Shown here piece after piece: positions 22,806 to 34,088 of a stretch of DNA of 64,000 nt; within the stretch, counting starts at the first letter, position 1, and every line of letters begins with the position of its first letter. Location of the stretch: contig NW_025064885.1 of NCBI RefSeq assembly GCF_019112545.1, forward strand, positions 1,514,139 through 1,578,138, given 5' to 3'. A model generated the notes under the pieces. That model saw only the letters and a list, made by a program, of their open reading frames with translations, searched no databases and was not told where the DNA came from. The position numbers and the translations under genes are program-made. The DNA comes from Guyanagaster necrorhizus. Its lineage: Eukaryota > Basidiomycota > Agaricomycetes > Agaricales > Physalacriaceae.

Positions 22806-25800
22806 ATGAACTCCACTCGTCGACTACGACCAATCAAACCGCGGCCCGATCTTCACTCCGCCTTTTCCCAGGACTCTGCGGTCGGTCAACGATCACATTG
22901 CAACGAGTCGACGAGTAACCCCAGACCTTCCATCGATTCGGATACTGTAGATAACAAGGAGAATTCTTTTTCTCATCGAACACCGAATCACCCAGACGAA
23001 ACGAGGGAGAGCGTTCGTGTACCTACGACGTATCTCTCAGTAGATCCGATTGATGAAGAGAAGAAGAGGGAGAGGAAACGATGCAGACAGGCAAGGAAGG
23101 AGAAGTTGAACAAGCCGCTCCCCCCTCCGCCGGCGTTAGCATTTGTGCAGATGCCCTCTTGTGCGTCCCTAACCTAATGAACTGATATATGAGACTTATA
23201 TTTACGCAGATCTACCCGCAAAGGCAAGTCTGTTTATCTTGGTAATGAAGATCTTTGATGGATTTTCACATATAGGTGTACCAGGTATGCACCTTTCTAT
23301 ATCTAGCTATTCCACCCTAAATCGTATGCGATTCTAGCATCTATGTCATTTGGCGGAACAGGAGTTTGTTAAGAAAGGAAACACAACGAGATACGAAGAA
23401 TTGTTACGATCATTCAGCCAAATCTGTCCAACCACTGCCATTGATGAGGTTGTCAGAAGTTATAGGTATCGCCGTAGCCTGGAGGAGGTATTATTCGACC
23501 TCACTCCGTCGAACCTCTTGCTGATGCTACTCGGATCACATAGTTGCTATCCAAACTTGAAGGGTTCGATGCGCTGCAAGTGCACAACGCTATTTCCAAT
23601 GACTACCCGCAGATTGTTGAGCTATTGAAGATAGTCATCGGATCTCCGGAAGAGAAGGATGTGATGCTTCACCTTGCAGATGACGACTCAGAAAGGTTTA
23701 TGGACGCAGTTCAAGAAGTTTGTCCGTCTACCGAGCTTTGGATACCGATGGATTGACGGTACCCTAGATCTTGGACGATCAAGCACAAAGTGAACAATTT
23801 AATGCCGATGCACGTATGCTCCTAGTCTCTGTGGTTAAGACCATCTCTCGGCTTCCTGAGTCTATGTTTATATCTGGTGTCGGCCTTGTACGAGACAAAA
23901 ACACGCTAGGAGGAACTTTCGGTGACATCTACCGGAGCATCTATGAAGGTAAATCTGTAGCCCTGAAGCGGTTGCGTATTTTCCGGATCTGCGAAAGATC
24001 GAAAATTTATCGAGTACGTGTTTTCACTGCCCTATTTCATTGAATCAATCTCTCAAACGGACTTGCAGAAATTTTGTAAGGAAGCTCTGGTTTGGCAGCA
24101 ACTTTCTTTCGAATATGTACTTCCCTTCCTTGGCATCGACGCAGAAAACTTTCCGAGGCAACCGTGCATGGTATCGCCCTGGATGTCGAATGGGACGGCC
24201 CCTCAGTTTCTCAAACAGAATCCCAACGCCAATGTCGATAAGCTGGTAGGCGCTGAACTGTGATTCATTCCATTATTCTCGTTGATACAACCTGTCAATC
24301 AGCTCTTTGAGATTGCCCAGGGTATTGAATATCTCCATTCTCAGTCAGTCGTTCATGGGGATATTAAAGGCGTAAGTGTCGTGCCTCACCCTCATATCTG
24401 TTCCTGATGATCCTGGTAGGGTAATATACTAATTGATGAACATTGGCATCCTCGTCTCGCAGATTTCGGGCTGACAGTTTTCGGCGATGCTACGAGACAA
24501 TTTACCACCGATCAAGGGGGGACTCTGCGCTGGATGGCTCCAGAATTGTTGCGCCCCTCGGAAAGCTTCAAACGAACGTTTTCCAGCGACGTTTATGCAT
24601 ACGGCTGTGTTTGCGTAGAGGTATGACCTAATTTTCAAGTCTGGAATTTCGCTAAAATAATGTGCAGCTTTACTCAGGCCGGATTCCATTTTCTGATATT
24701 AAACATGAAGTCCGCGTCATAGAACTAGTTCTGAGCGGAGAGCTTCCTACTCGGCCGGCCTCCATGAAAGTGGATTTGTGGGATCTCGTTTGTGCGTGCT
24801 GTGAGAATGGAGCTGATACGCGGCCCCGAGCGTCAGAAATCGTCGAAATGCTCAGAACGTTCTTGCGTGAATCAGCGACAGAACCAGGCCTGATGAAAGG
24901 ATACGTCTTTTCCAAGTTGAGATCCAGCTCTTCGCCGTTGACGCGGGAGAAGTTCACGTTTGGTCTATCTGGATCGTCGGATGGCAACAGCAGTCCTGGG
25001 AGTTTGAAGCCGTTGCCGTTTCGTCCAAGATCGCTTCTCGGCCAGACTATAGAAGAGCGCAGTGAAGAGCGCTCTGCCACCCATCAACTATCACCTACAG
25101 CCGAATTATTTAAGGAAGAAGACGACTACAGAATGCGGCTGTTGCAGATACGAATGCACGCTGATCCAATGAGGTCGTATTGTAAATTCGTCAGGGTTGA
25201 GCGAGGGTAAGTGCGTTTTGTATGCCAAGTTTCGACGTGATAACCTCTTTATATCCCAGCTTTTCTGTTGAAATCTACCGCGCTTCAGCACAGTCCGTAA
25301 AAAACGAAGTGACCATCAAATGTATTGATGTTGAGAAACAAAAGAGAGTCAAGGTCATTCAACTCATAGACGAATTCATCGGAATGCGATGGCTACACCA
25401 TCCCAACATCATAAATTATATGGATGTTTTTCGCTATGAGAATGACCTTTGGGTGGTTACGGAAGGGATATCGGACATGATGACACTTCAAAAGGTTGTA
25501 ACGACTAACGCTGGCATGTCGATAGAAAAACGAGAATCGTTCATTGCTACCATCCTTCCTCATATTGCGCAGGCTTTAGATTACCTTCACAGACATGGCA
25601 TAAGCCACAGAGGTATCGATATGGAGAACATCCTCTTTAGCAAAATGGGACATGTACGATTGAGTGAGTACTTCGTAATCTCGTAGATGTGTTCTCACCG
25701 ATCTCTGACCACAGAGCTTTGTGCTATGATACCTGATCCCCATAGTTCGCGAAGAAGCCGTTTCTTACCGCCGGAAGTCACTGCTGGCCAGGCTTACAGT

Positions 25801-26108
25801 TTTAAGTCAGACATCTGGAATCTAGGGGCGCTTATAATCGGTACGCGGCATTTCAATTGTTTCCTCTATTAATAATTTGCATTGACCACCACACTATGGC
25901 AGAGGTTCTTGACACAGAGAGGAGGATAGAAATGCAGCAATCGGAGGCCCTTCTCCTAGCATTTCGTTTCCATTTGCATCCTTCGGCAGCGATAGCGGAA
26001 TCAGTTGCTAGGATGCTGCATAAGGATCCAGGGAAGCGGCCTTCCGCGGCAGAATTACTGAAATCTTGCCCCAGTTTGACGCAACGAGCCCGTACTTGCA
26101 TGTATTGA
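22806..26108 (+). CDS. Tandem protein kinase: TKL-like kinase fused to a PAK/STE20-like pseudokinase
   Basis: The N-terminal ~120 residues are polar, with a basic KKRERKRCRQARKEK segment and PPPP. An alpha-helical region follows (YEELLRSFSQICP, DYPQIVELLKIVIG). Kinase 1 is complete: glycine loop LGGTFGDIY, lysine SVALKRL, catalytic loop VVHGDIKGGNILI, DFGLTVFG, WMAPELL and FSSDVYAYGCVCVE. After a Ser/Pro-rich linker comes kinase 2, resembling PAK kinases: VTIKCIDVEKQ, HHPNIINYMDVF, LWVVTEGI. Its catalytic loop reads ISHRGIDMENILF (Asp of HRD replaced by Gly), DFG is absent, and APE reads PPEV. It is therefore probably inactive, perhaps a regulatory domain. About fifteen introns join the halves in one frame, with no stop or start between them. 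One intron (23224-23275) seems to be GC-AG and precedes a 9-base microexon. Substrate and pathway are unknown. Confidence 0.78.
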
Positions 26109-26576
26109 TACTTTCAAATTCAAGGAGACAAGAGTCGTTTTCAGAATTGGTTCAGTTGATAGTCAGCGATAAATTGAACAGTCCTGTAGTACCTGTTCCT
26201 TTTGATCCATTCTCTGCGCCTCTTGTCAACTAGTATAGTCACTATTTCAAAGCTTTACTACAGCTCACTGTCTTGTCTTGTCATGAGCCAAGTATTTTGG
26301 GGCTGCTATCTTTGACCTCGGAAACCTACATTCGCATTGTCATTGTCGCAAATGGATATTTCGTTCTGAGTCACCGACTTGACTCCCAATGTTCCGTTGA
26401 ATACCTTTGAGCTACCACTCGCCCTTGGTACGCGCTGCTATCTATGCTGCTTGTTAAGCTTTCAAGCGCTTACTCAGTATTTATACTCGAGACTGAAGTG
26501 ACACGTACGTGATGTCAGAGTCACTACATATTCGGTTAACGCGACACTTGTGAATATATCTTGTAATGCTTACTAG
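26109..26576. other. Intergenic, no feature seen
   Basis: About 470 bases after the tandem kinase stop. No coding potential, repeat or RNA gene recognised. Confidence 0.5.
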
Positions 26577-27013
26577 CCTCCATCCAAATCGTTGTCAGTA
26601 TAATCCCGCTGCTGCACGATTCCACTTCCATTCTCTTATCAGCGTGGAGGGATCTTATCGAGCATCGTCTGAACTCCTTGAACTCGTTTCTATATCCCGT
26701 AAAAGGTGTCCGTCTCGTCTTTAAATCCAACGAGATTCCCTGTGATGATGGTGCTGAAGAGCTATCATTGTTTCCCTACATCATGACAAGTCTTTCAAAT
26801 CTCACCGCCTTCTCCATCAGAGGTAACAGTTGCACCATCCCTTCCCGCCTCTGCCAGTGTTTGCCTTCTTGCCCCAACCTCCGGAGTCCCAGTATCGGTT
26901 CAAGGCTACGTCCTGAGTATCTCTGTTTGCGCCGAATGAAGGGTGATATTCTGAAATATATCGACACCTCGAAGTTGAAGAAGATAAGATTGACAGCTGC
27001 TTCTGGGCACTAG
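26577..27013 (+). pseudogene. F-box/LRR-like remnant lacking a start
   Basis: An open frame runs from just after a stop near 26574 to TAG at 27011-27013, but it has no ATG at its 5' end. Encoded text is protein-like and LRR-like: SILLSAWRDLIEHRLNSLN, TSLSNLTAFSIRG, CLPSCPNLRS and LKKIRLTA. This pattern is common in the C-terminal part of agaric F-box proteins. With F-box genes next door it is best read as the decayed or incompletely spliced remnant of one. An upstream exon that I could not find would make it a real gene. Confidence 0.35.
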
Positions 27014-27288
27014 CTGGCTTCATACCATAGAAAGAAGGAAGTCAAGGTTGAATTTGAGGAAAGCACTAGAATTATGAGCTGTAAATAACTGAGAACTTGC
27101 TTGGAGGCAAATCGGGAAACTGCCACCTCGTGACGATCTGAACCCTACCCCAGAGTTCTCATGTTGTCCTACCTCGATCTACCTCGAGCAGTTGTCCTGT
27201 GGAATCCACTCTATGAAAACTTACACTTTAATGGTGAGCCTTAGTGCTGATAATCTGCTTCCTAGAACTCAAACAAACTGTACCCAAG

Positions 27289-28761
27289 ATGCGGGACTTT
27301 CCTCCTGAACTTGTTGTGGCCATTTTCGCCCATCTTACTTTATCCGAGCTGGTAACATGCCAGTATGTCTGCCATAGCTTCAGAGACATCATCACTGGCT
27401 CTGTGGAATTGCAGTATCAGATGGCGCTCGAGAAATCCGGCATGATTCATAACCCAAATAGTGGCATGTGCGCATCGGATTGCCTCGAAATGCTGAAGAA
27501 GAGAGAAGAAGCTTGGACCAAATTTGAACCAATATTCAAGAGGAGAGTACATGTAGATCATCGGGAAACAGGCATCTATGAAATATCAGGTGGAACATAT
27601 TTCCTCGGCGAGTCCAAGCATACCAGCATACCGTTTCTACGACTACCCTCAACTCTGGATGGTGACACTGAGTGGGACAAGCTCCTCGTCGGTTCCGAAA
27701 TCGTTGATATCGGGATCGCACTTTACGAACACGATCTGTTCACTGCCATAGTTATGTACGGCTCCCTATCGTCTTCCCATTTCAATTATTCTAAAAGCTA
27801 ATCAAGGGATCCTTCGCCTCACCTCAAGGTGAAGCTATATCAGCTCTCCACAAAGAGCCCTCATCCCCTCGCCCTTAATCACACCATTCCTGTCCACTCT
27901 TATCCCGTTGGTAGGCTTTCCGTCGGCGTCGAGATCGTCGGCGACCACCTTGTCCTCGTCACGCGCGAGCATCTTCTCGTGTTACCGGACAAGGTATACA
28001 TCTTCAATTGGAAGAAAGGTACACTCCTACATGTTATTGGAGCACCCAATCGATGCTACACCTCCTTCGTCTTCCTCGACCCACTGACTCTCCTCCTTCC
28101 AAACGCCCATAACGCTACCCTTGAAATATGGGAAATTCCCGAGGGGCGAATGCGTGCCGCTCTGCACCTTCCTCAACTCAAGATTAACATGAGTATCAGC
28201 CATATGGCTTGTCGAAGCTCACCCAACCCTGGCAGTCTCAGTACCTACCGACCATTTCACCCAAACCCTGCCGAATCGCTACTTATCTTCCATATTCACA
28301 TCAATAGCTTTCATGGGACATCTACCGTGGTGTTCCTCGTGCATCGAAATGCCCTTCTCGACGTTCATGAGCAGGGGAACATCGAATGGGATGCATGGGG
28401 TCCGCCCTGCACACGGTGGTTTCCAGCCGACCTGATTGACTGGATCACGACGACAACCGGGCATCGATATGTCTTATGTACGCGGCGGGAGATTTTCTTG
28501 TTCGACTTCAATCCATGGAGTTTGCGTAGGGCACGCGTTGCTAAAGACGAACTAGAGGCCGTCATTGACTCAGTTGTGCCTGACATGCTTCGCATGGACT
28601 TGCCACTTTTCATGGAGCCAGTCGTGGGTAATCTTCCGTTTGTCATGAAATGCCTGTCCCACCGTCACGTCCACGGGGTTCTGATGGATGAGGAAAGGAT
28701 TATAGGACTGATACGAGACGGCCGCGGTATCACTGACCTCGATGTAATGTATTTTGGTTGA
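27289..28761 (+). CDS. F-box protein with a propeller-like C-terminus
   Basis: The N-terminus is an F-box: MRDFPPELVVAIFAHLTLSE, then TCQYVCHSFRDII. F-box proteins recruit substrates to SCF ubiquitin ligases through Skp1. The rest is an agaric-type extension of about 440 residues with beta-strand-rich repeats (VGVEIVGDHLVLVTREHL, VYIFNWKKGTLLHVI, ATLEIWEIPEGRMRAAL, HRYVLCTRREIFLFDF). These look like degenerate propeller blades although no WD signature is clear. One 51-base intron near 27758 joins IVM to DPSPHLKVKLYQLS (donor GTACGG, acceptor CAAG). The start is chosen at the ATG directly before the F-box. An upstream in-frame codon exists but lies in leader sequence. Substrate unknown. Confidence 0.75.
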
Positions 28762-28829
28762 TTTGTATTTAACTCTGGCAATACTATCTTTCTTCTCCCG
28801 CCACATTCCAGTCATGCCATATGTCCATA

Positions 28830-31110
28830 CTAAGCTCTTTTTAGCAATGGAAATCTTATACCCGGGAAGAAAGGACTACATGTTTCAGTCTCAGAGGACA
28901 AATGTCTGCACCGGAGACAACGCCAACGGAGGTCGTCGCGTTCTTTGTACCAATCTAACAGTTTCCCGTCGGCATCTGACATTGGGACTGCTTCAAAATC
29001 TTTCTGGGTCATCAAGGTCAAGATGTTGTTCTCCACGTGAAGCGCGTGCTCATCACGGAGATGTCTTATCTGGAAGAAAACAACAATCACAGATAGCTGA
29101 GTAGACCGTTTACTCACAAAAGCACGCCAACCATATATAACCTTACCAGACACGAACAGGAACCCGTTGTGTTCACATAATGAGCATTGATAGAGCTGCT
29201 CTAGTTTATCCATATCATCAACAGCTGTTTGCTCTGGGTCCCGATCCAAGGCTGTGATTAAGGCGGATACAACAATGCTAGCTTTGTTATTCAATGACAA
29301 GTGCTTGGCAGTCCACGCACATCTTCTCCAGCACCATAGAGAGATAGTTGAATCTGGGGGGTCATCCTCATGGAAATCCGACTCAATCACGCTGTACTGG
29401 CGCGCTAGGACTTGCGGATAATAAAGCTTTGACTCCTTGCTAACACCGATCCAGGAGTAACGACATCGCGACTCGCAGAAAAACACGTTTCGGGCGAGCT
29501 TAAGGAAGGCGACTTTTTGTTCCGTAGTCTGGAGTGAGGAAGGATCTGGATGTCCTACAACTTGAATGAGCTCGTCGTGAATACGGTCACACCAAGCCTG
29601 GCACGATGCATCAATTTGTGGTACGATGGATGCAAAACTATGTTCGTCAACGTTAACCTCATCCGGCAGATCAAGAAGTCTTCTGACCGGGTCGAACTTG
29701 TAAAAGTCGACGACGTTGGGGAGGATGGTGGTGTACGGCGTGCCAGAAGAAGATAATTTGTATGTTCTTAGGAGAGAAGCTGCGACGGCTTTTCGGGAAT
29801 TGATCATGGCAGTATGTTCGCGTGCAAGGTGCTTGCCTCGCGTCTGCTCCATGAAATGAATCATTTCTTGACTGATGTTACGCCAGCCTAAAAAATGCTG
29901 AATATATCTGCAATACAAGATTATGGTATCTGACACACCTTCTCGGTTAAAGCCCGAGGTTGTTTGACTAAACGATGTTGGAAAGTATCAGGCGCCTTGA
30001 TGCTTTGGAGGTCTTTCTCATAGCCAAGGTTGACAAGCTTCTTGAATATGCTGCAACGATGTTAGTTGCAATTTGACGGACCTTTCTTCAGTCCACTTAC
30101 GTCGCAGCTCTACCCATCCGCAACTGGCCCAGCTCTTCTTCTCGATTACGAGTCTTCCTTTATACCACGCTTCACCAAGCTTGACATGCTATGGAAAGAG
30201 CACGGCAATGAGGACAGTAGAATATAGATTGAAAGGATCAAGTTGCACCTTCGCCACCTCCTGAGGAAATAATCTCCGCTCTTGACAGAACGTTTTGCGC
30301 CGCTCGGACTAAAGAGAAAAATAATATGCTTTCACTTGATCATAGTCTCGACGCAGGTATATTTCCTGGCCCTTGAATGGCTTACGAGCTGACCCCATAT
30401 ATCAGCGCGATTCATAATGGGGTAGTAAGATCCTTTACATGAACGTCGAGTAGGTAGACAGTTCAGAATTTCACTGATACTCTCGCCCTCTGGCATAAAG
30501 ATTACGTTGTATGGCAGAGCCTCTTGGTAAGAGATGAATCTAGGAGGTTCCAAAGGAATCAGCCGTATTGGCAAATATCAAAAAAACCATTGGCACTGAC
30601 TGATGTTGGATACATTTACCACATGCGCGCACTCGAAATGCAAAGTCGATTGCATGCACGGTGCCTTTGACACAGAACTAATTGCACATCGGCCACACGT
30701 TCCAAAGGGGAAGAAGAAAACATACATGACAGTTAGGTTCAAAGAGAAGGCTGACCCATGCCGACTCAGAAAACCCAGTCATCGGTTCCGGAAAATCGGA
30801 TGACAATAGTCGGGCATTCTTCCAAATGGCGCATGATGACCAGTTCATCAGCACTGAGCGCAATTGCTTGGTGGAGCGAGCGAGATATGGCAGGTCCAGT
30901 GGGTGTAGCAGTTCGAAAATCTAGGACGCGCCGACATGGCTAGGACGCGTAATTACGTGACATTCCTGGGCGCACCTCAAGCCATATGTACAGTGGCATA
31001 TCCATCAGTCCCTGCAGTTTACCACGTCGTCCTCTAGTTCTCTGCGGGCGTTTCTCCATGTCCACCTTTAGCTCTTCAGTGTTCGACATTCTGCGGCGCT
31101 TTGGAGGCAT
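28830..31110 (-). CDS. F-box protein, agaricomycete family with a Cys-rich segment
   Basis: Several exons join in order: MPPKRRRMSNTEELKVDMEK with a basic N-terminus, F-box MDMPLYIWLEIFELLHPLDL, ARSTKQLRSVLM, WVSLLFEPNCHFCVKGTV and VRACGKCIQHQ. The exon containing CLPTRRSCKGSYYPIMNRAD follows, then KLVNLGYEKDLQSIKAPDTF and a long C-terminal exon with CQAWCDRIHDELIQ and RWRCLRCRHLS. The paired cysteines (CHFC, CGKC, CLRC) suggest a metal-binding segment, as in many F-box proteins of this fungal family. A 48-base intron at 29070-29117 (GTGAGT...TTCCAG) is stop-free and in frame, so a single long reading frame hides it. Role inferred: SCF adaptor; substrate unknown. The family is usually multicopy in mushroom genomes. 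Confidence 0.72.
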
Positions 31111-31524
31111 GTTCTGTGGGTGATTGGCTTGTGAGCGACGCAGAAAAACAAAGAAAGCACCTGCGTACAGACGCGTTATTCGCCGATTCTTGCAGTGGAT
31201 GATGATCGATGATGGTTAGATTCCAAGTTGTGAGAAATCGACCGCGAGAACTGTTTTGTCTCGCGTGGCCTGAATAAGAAAGGCGCCACTTGCACAATAG
31301 GTTAGCTTCAAAAATAATAAGTACACTTATTAAGTGGCAGTATACGAGCCCTATATCTACCAAAGTATTTCTACAATAAAGAAAGCTTGCTCTCAGGTTG
31401 GTCAGGGTAGGAAAGGTGGTTAGCAAGACTACCAATTCTGAAATATTGGTGCCACAAGGATGTCTATTTGATCTCTTAAGTTAGACATGAAATTGCTGTG
31501 CACATTCTTCGGAAGCTTTTGTAA
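31111..31524. other. Intergenic, F-box gene 5' side and F-box/LRR gene 3' side
   Basis: About 415 bases. A minus-strand open frame (31076-31435) overlaps the start of the F-box gene and has no recognised domain. Nothing else seen. Confidence 0.45.
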
Positions 31525-33126
31525 CTATATCCTCCCGTCGCTAACCCACGAATAACTCTTCATGTCTTCCTTCGAAGCAAAAAATAGTTTCTTCAAGCGC
31601 TCCCCTTTCGGAAGGTCAGGATGAGTGCGAGACGCCAACATCCTGAAAAGCCAGCCTTTGTCGACTTCACTAATCCTGCACGAGAGAAGGATGTTGAGGT
31701 GTTTGAGACGAGGAAGGATAACAGCCTGATCATTGGGAGCGATCGCTAGACACCGCAAAAGCTTCTCGATTATCCACCTTCGAGGAGTCAAGACGCTAGG
31801 AGATGGGATGTTTACGCCCGGGTAAAGTTCATGAAGAATAAGAGTGGTGATGGTGGGGAAGTTCTCGAGGACCTGTAAGAGCTCGCCTTCGTTGACATTG
31901 ATGTTCTCAATGCGAAGAGACTTGAGCTGGCACACCGACCGGATGATGAATTCAGAAATCGGTTTTAGATTAAAATTTCCGTTCAGCTTCAGACTACATC
32001 CCATAGGGCACTCTTCCGGCAATGGAAGTGCCACCTTCAAGTCCTGCAGCGTGGGAGCTGAGAGAAAGACAGAGCTTTGGCTGCAACGACAGGCGCTGGA
32101 AGCAGCCCTCTGCTTTGGCCATTGCTTGTAGCAGTGATTCGGATGTGTCTGAGATTTATGGTTTGAGCAATACATCGAAGAATGCTGGCTGGATTGTCGT
32201 GATCAATCAAGCTAAGCATTCTGATCCTTTCAAGGGGAAGTCCGGGGTTCTGAGGATGCTCTATCGCCTTTTGAAATGTCAGACTATTCAATTTGCACGC
32301 CGTCATCAGGGCGTCACACTGAAAGGAATCAGGGATGCCGTCAAGACTGGGCCCGTATAGCTTGAATTTTCGAAGATTGGTCAAAGACCGGCCCTTGAGA
32401 GCATGAAAGAGTATGTAGTATCCTTCAGTAGTGAGGGAGAGCGTTGCTCTGAACCATCGGTGGGAATGCGTTGCAAGCATGGAGAGCAAGGTGGCATCCG
32501 GTGACCCGTATGGAAAGTCACTAACATGGAGCCGGATAGGCATGTCCTGCGAACGATCGAGGTAGAGCTGCACAAAAGCTCGAGTACGTTCATCCGCGTA
32601 GGGAGAATTTCTTGGAGTATTGATATATGTCCAAATCTTAGGATAGGAAACTGCGACGCTGCGCCACCTGTAACACACGGAAGCAAGAACAAGGGGTTGC
32701 GCTCTATCGCTGAATCCAATGTTTGAGCACAGATAGTCGAAAACGAGGAAGAGGATCTCGGTTGGCACGCTTCTGATTGGGGAGAGGAAGGCATTACTTT
32801 GGTCCAAGAAAGCTTGGAGATATTGGCGTCTCTGTTCAAGACGTTCCAAGGCATCACGGTGTTGACAAATTTCGTTGTCATTTTGCTGTAATGGCCTTCG
32901 TATAGTATGGATAAGCTCTCGGAACTCAATTTCTGGCTCCAAATTCAACGAAAGGTTGTCTCGATACAACTGGCGCAAATCCGGTGGTAAAACGTGAGAA
33001 TGAGATGGTTCTTCTCCTCCACAGACGTAGGAAAGAATTTCAACGGTTTCGGTGTCTGAGCCTGTCAAAGTTCTACAGTCAAATAGAAGCTACTCAAGAG
33101 AAGAAAATCCTACAGAGATGCTTCAT
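31525..33126 (-). CDS. F-box/LRR-type protein
   Basis: An agaric F-box family member. A 13-base first exon (MKHLC) joins by a GTAGGA...GACAG intron to a long exon. That exon has a coiled coil (IRRPLQQNDNEICQHRDALE), then the F-box core LSPIRSVPTEILFLVFDYLC and VLASVCYRWRSVAVSYPKIW, then leucine-rich text. The second long frame (31525 to about 32100) carries more LRR-like text (APTLQDLKVALPLPE, QLKSLRIENINVNEGELLQV, RLKHLNILLSC). The two frames differ. A 116-base GT...AG intron from within the SILRC codons to CTCAG would join them, giving SILRSPTLQDL, but a one-base frameshift cannot be excluded. Likely an SCF substrate adaptor if intact. Confidence 0.65.
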
Positions 33127-34088
33127 AAAGGTAATGCAGTTGGAGAAAGGGCCCCATCTCTCCTAAATCAGACCCCGATATCTCACTGATTGATTAACAG
33201 GCACATTCTTCTCGAAATTAACGCGCCCTGATCTGTAAGGGGAATGAAATGAGGGGATCTACCTCTTTTCGTAGATCAGCCACTAAGGAACACTTGTCCA
33301 ATATGCCCTCTTTGAGGCGCGTATTAATGGTTGACTGGCCTTGAGTTACTGTAAGGAGACCAAGTGAGAGGCTGATGCCAGGCCGTGACGGTGATGGTTG
33401 TATGTGAAGAGTTCTGGCCATCAATCAGAAATTTGATCGAAATTGTTTGAATTATTTAAACTCATTTGCAACTTTTCGTCCATCTGATCCACTTTCGCCT
33501 ACCGTCGCAACTACCTAGTCAAGTATAGCCTAACTTAATGAAAGTCTCACGGCCGAGTCGGAGTCGATTTCAACCATTTCTTCTGTCATTTCAAGCCCTA
33601 AGTATGTAGTACTTGTGATTTTTGTCACAGCAGCAGCTGGGCGATGTGTTGTCGTTGATCAGAAAGCAGACTACTTACGCTTTGAGGCATGAGGCCTGCT
33701 GTTTCCATCCTGGTACCAGAACCGCGGTCGTTTTTTTTTTGAGTACTTCGCGGCCTTCAAGATCGCCCGCATCTCCCAGGTTTTTCCCCGCGTCCAAATT
33801 GAGGAAGGAAGTTTTTTTTTCTCGCTGTGCCTGGGGACGAAACCAAGACTTGTTCCAGACCTTACATACGTGTCTATAAAAGTGAATTTGTACTAACTCC
33901 TTGGTCTAAACTGTGAATAACTATAAGCTCCATTGGTACATTTTGGTCCAAGGCACTAGCTTCGACCTTGAAGCTAAGATTCAGAATGATACAATGCAAT
34001 ATATTTTGGACAGTGAATGCAACAAATGAAAGCAATACATGCGAGCGACTAACCCAGAATGAGATTTATCATGATGAAGCAAAGCAGC
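33127..34088. other. Gene-poor stretch between F-box/LRR and 14-3-3 genes
   Basis: About 960 bases, the longest stretch without a gene in the window. It holds a T-run near 33730 and another near 33815, and an open frame at 33622-33879 with no domain. I see no terminal repeats, transposase remnant or RNA gene. Confidence 0.5.

Noticed and set aside
33622..33879. Open frame in the longest gene-poor stretch
   Set aside because: It crosses two T-runs, uses no recognisable domain and has no homologous-looking neighbour.
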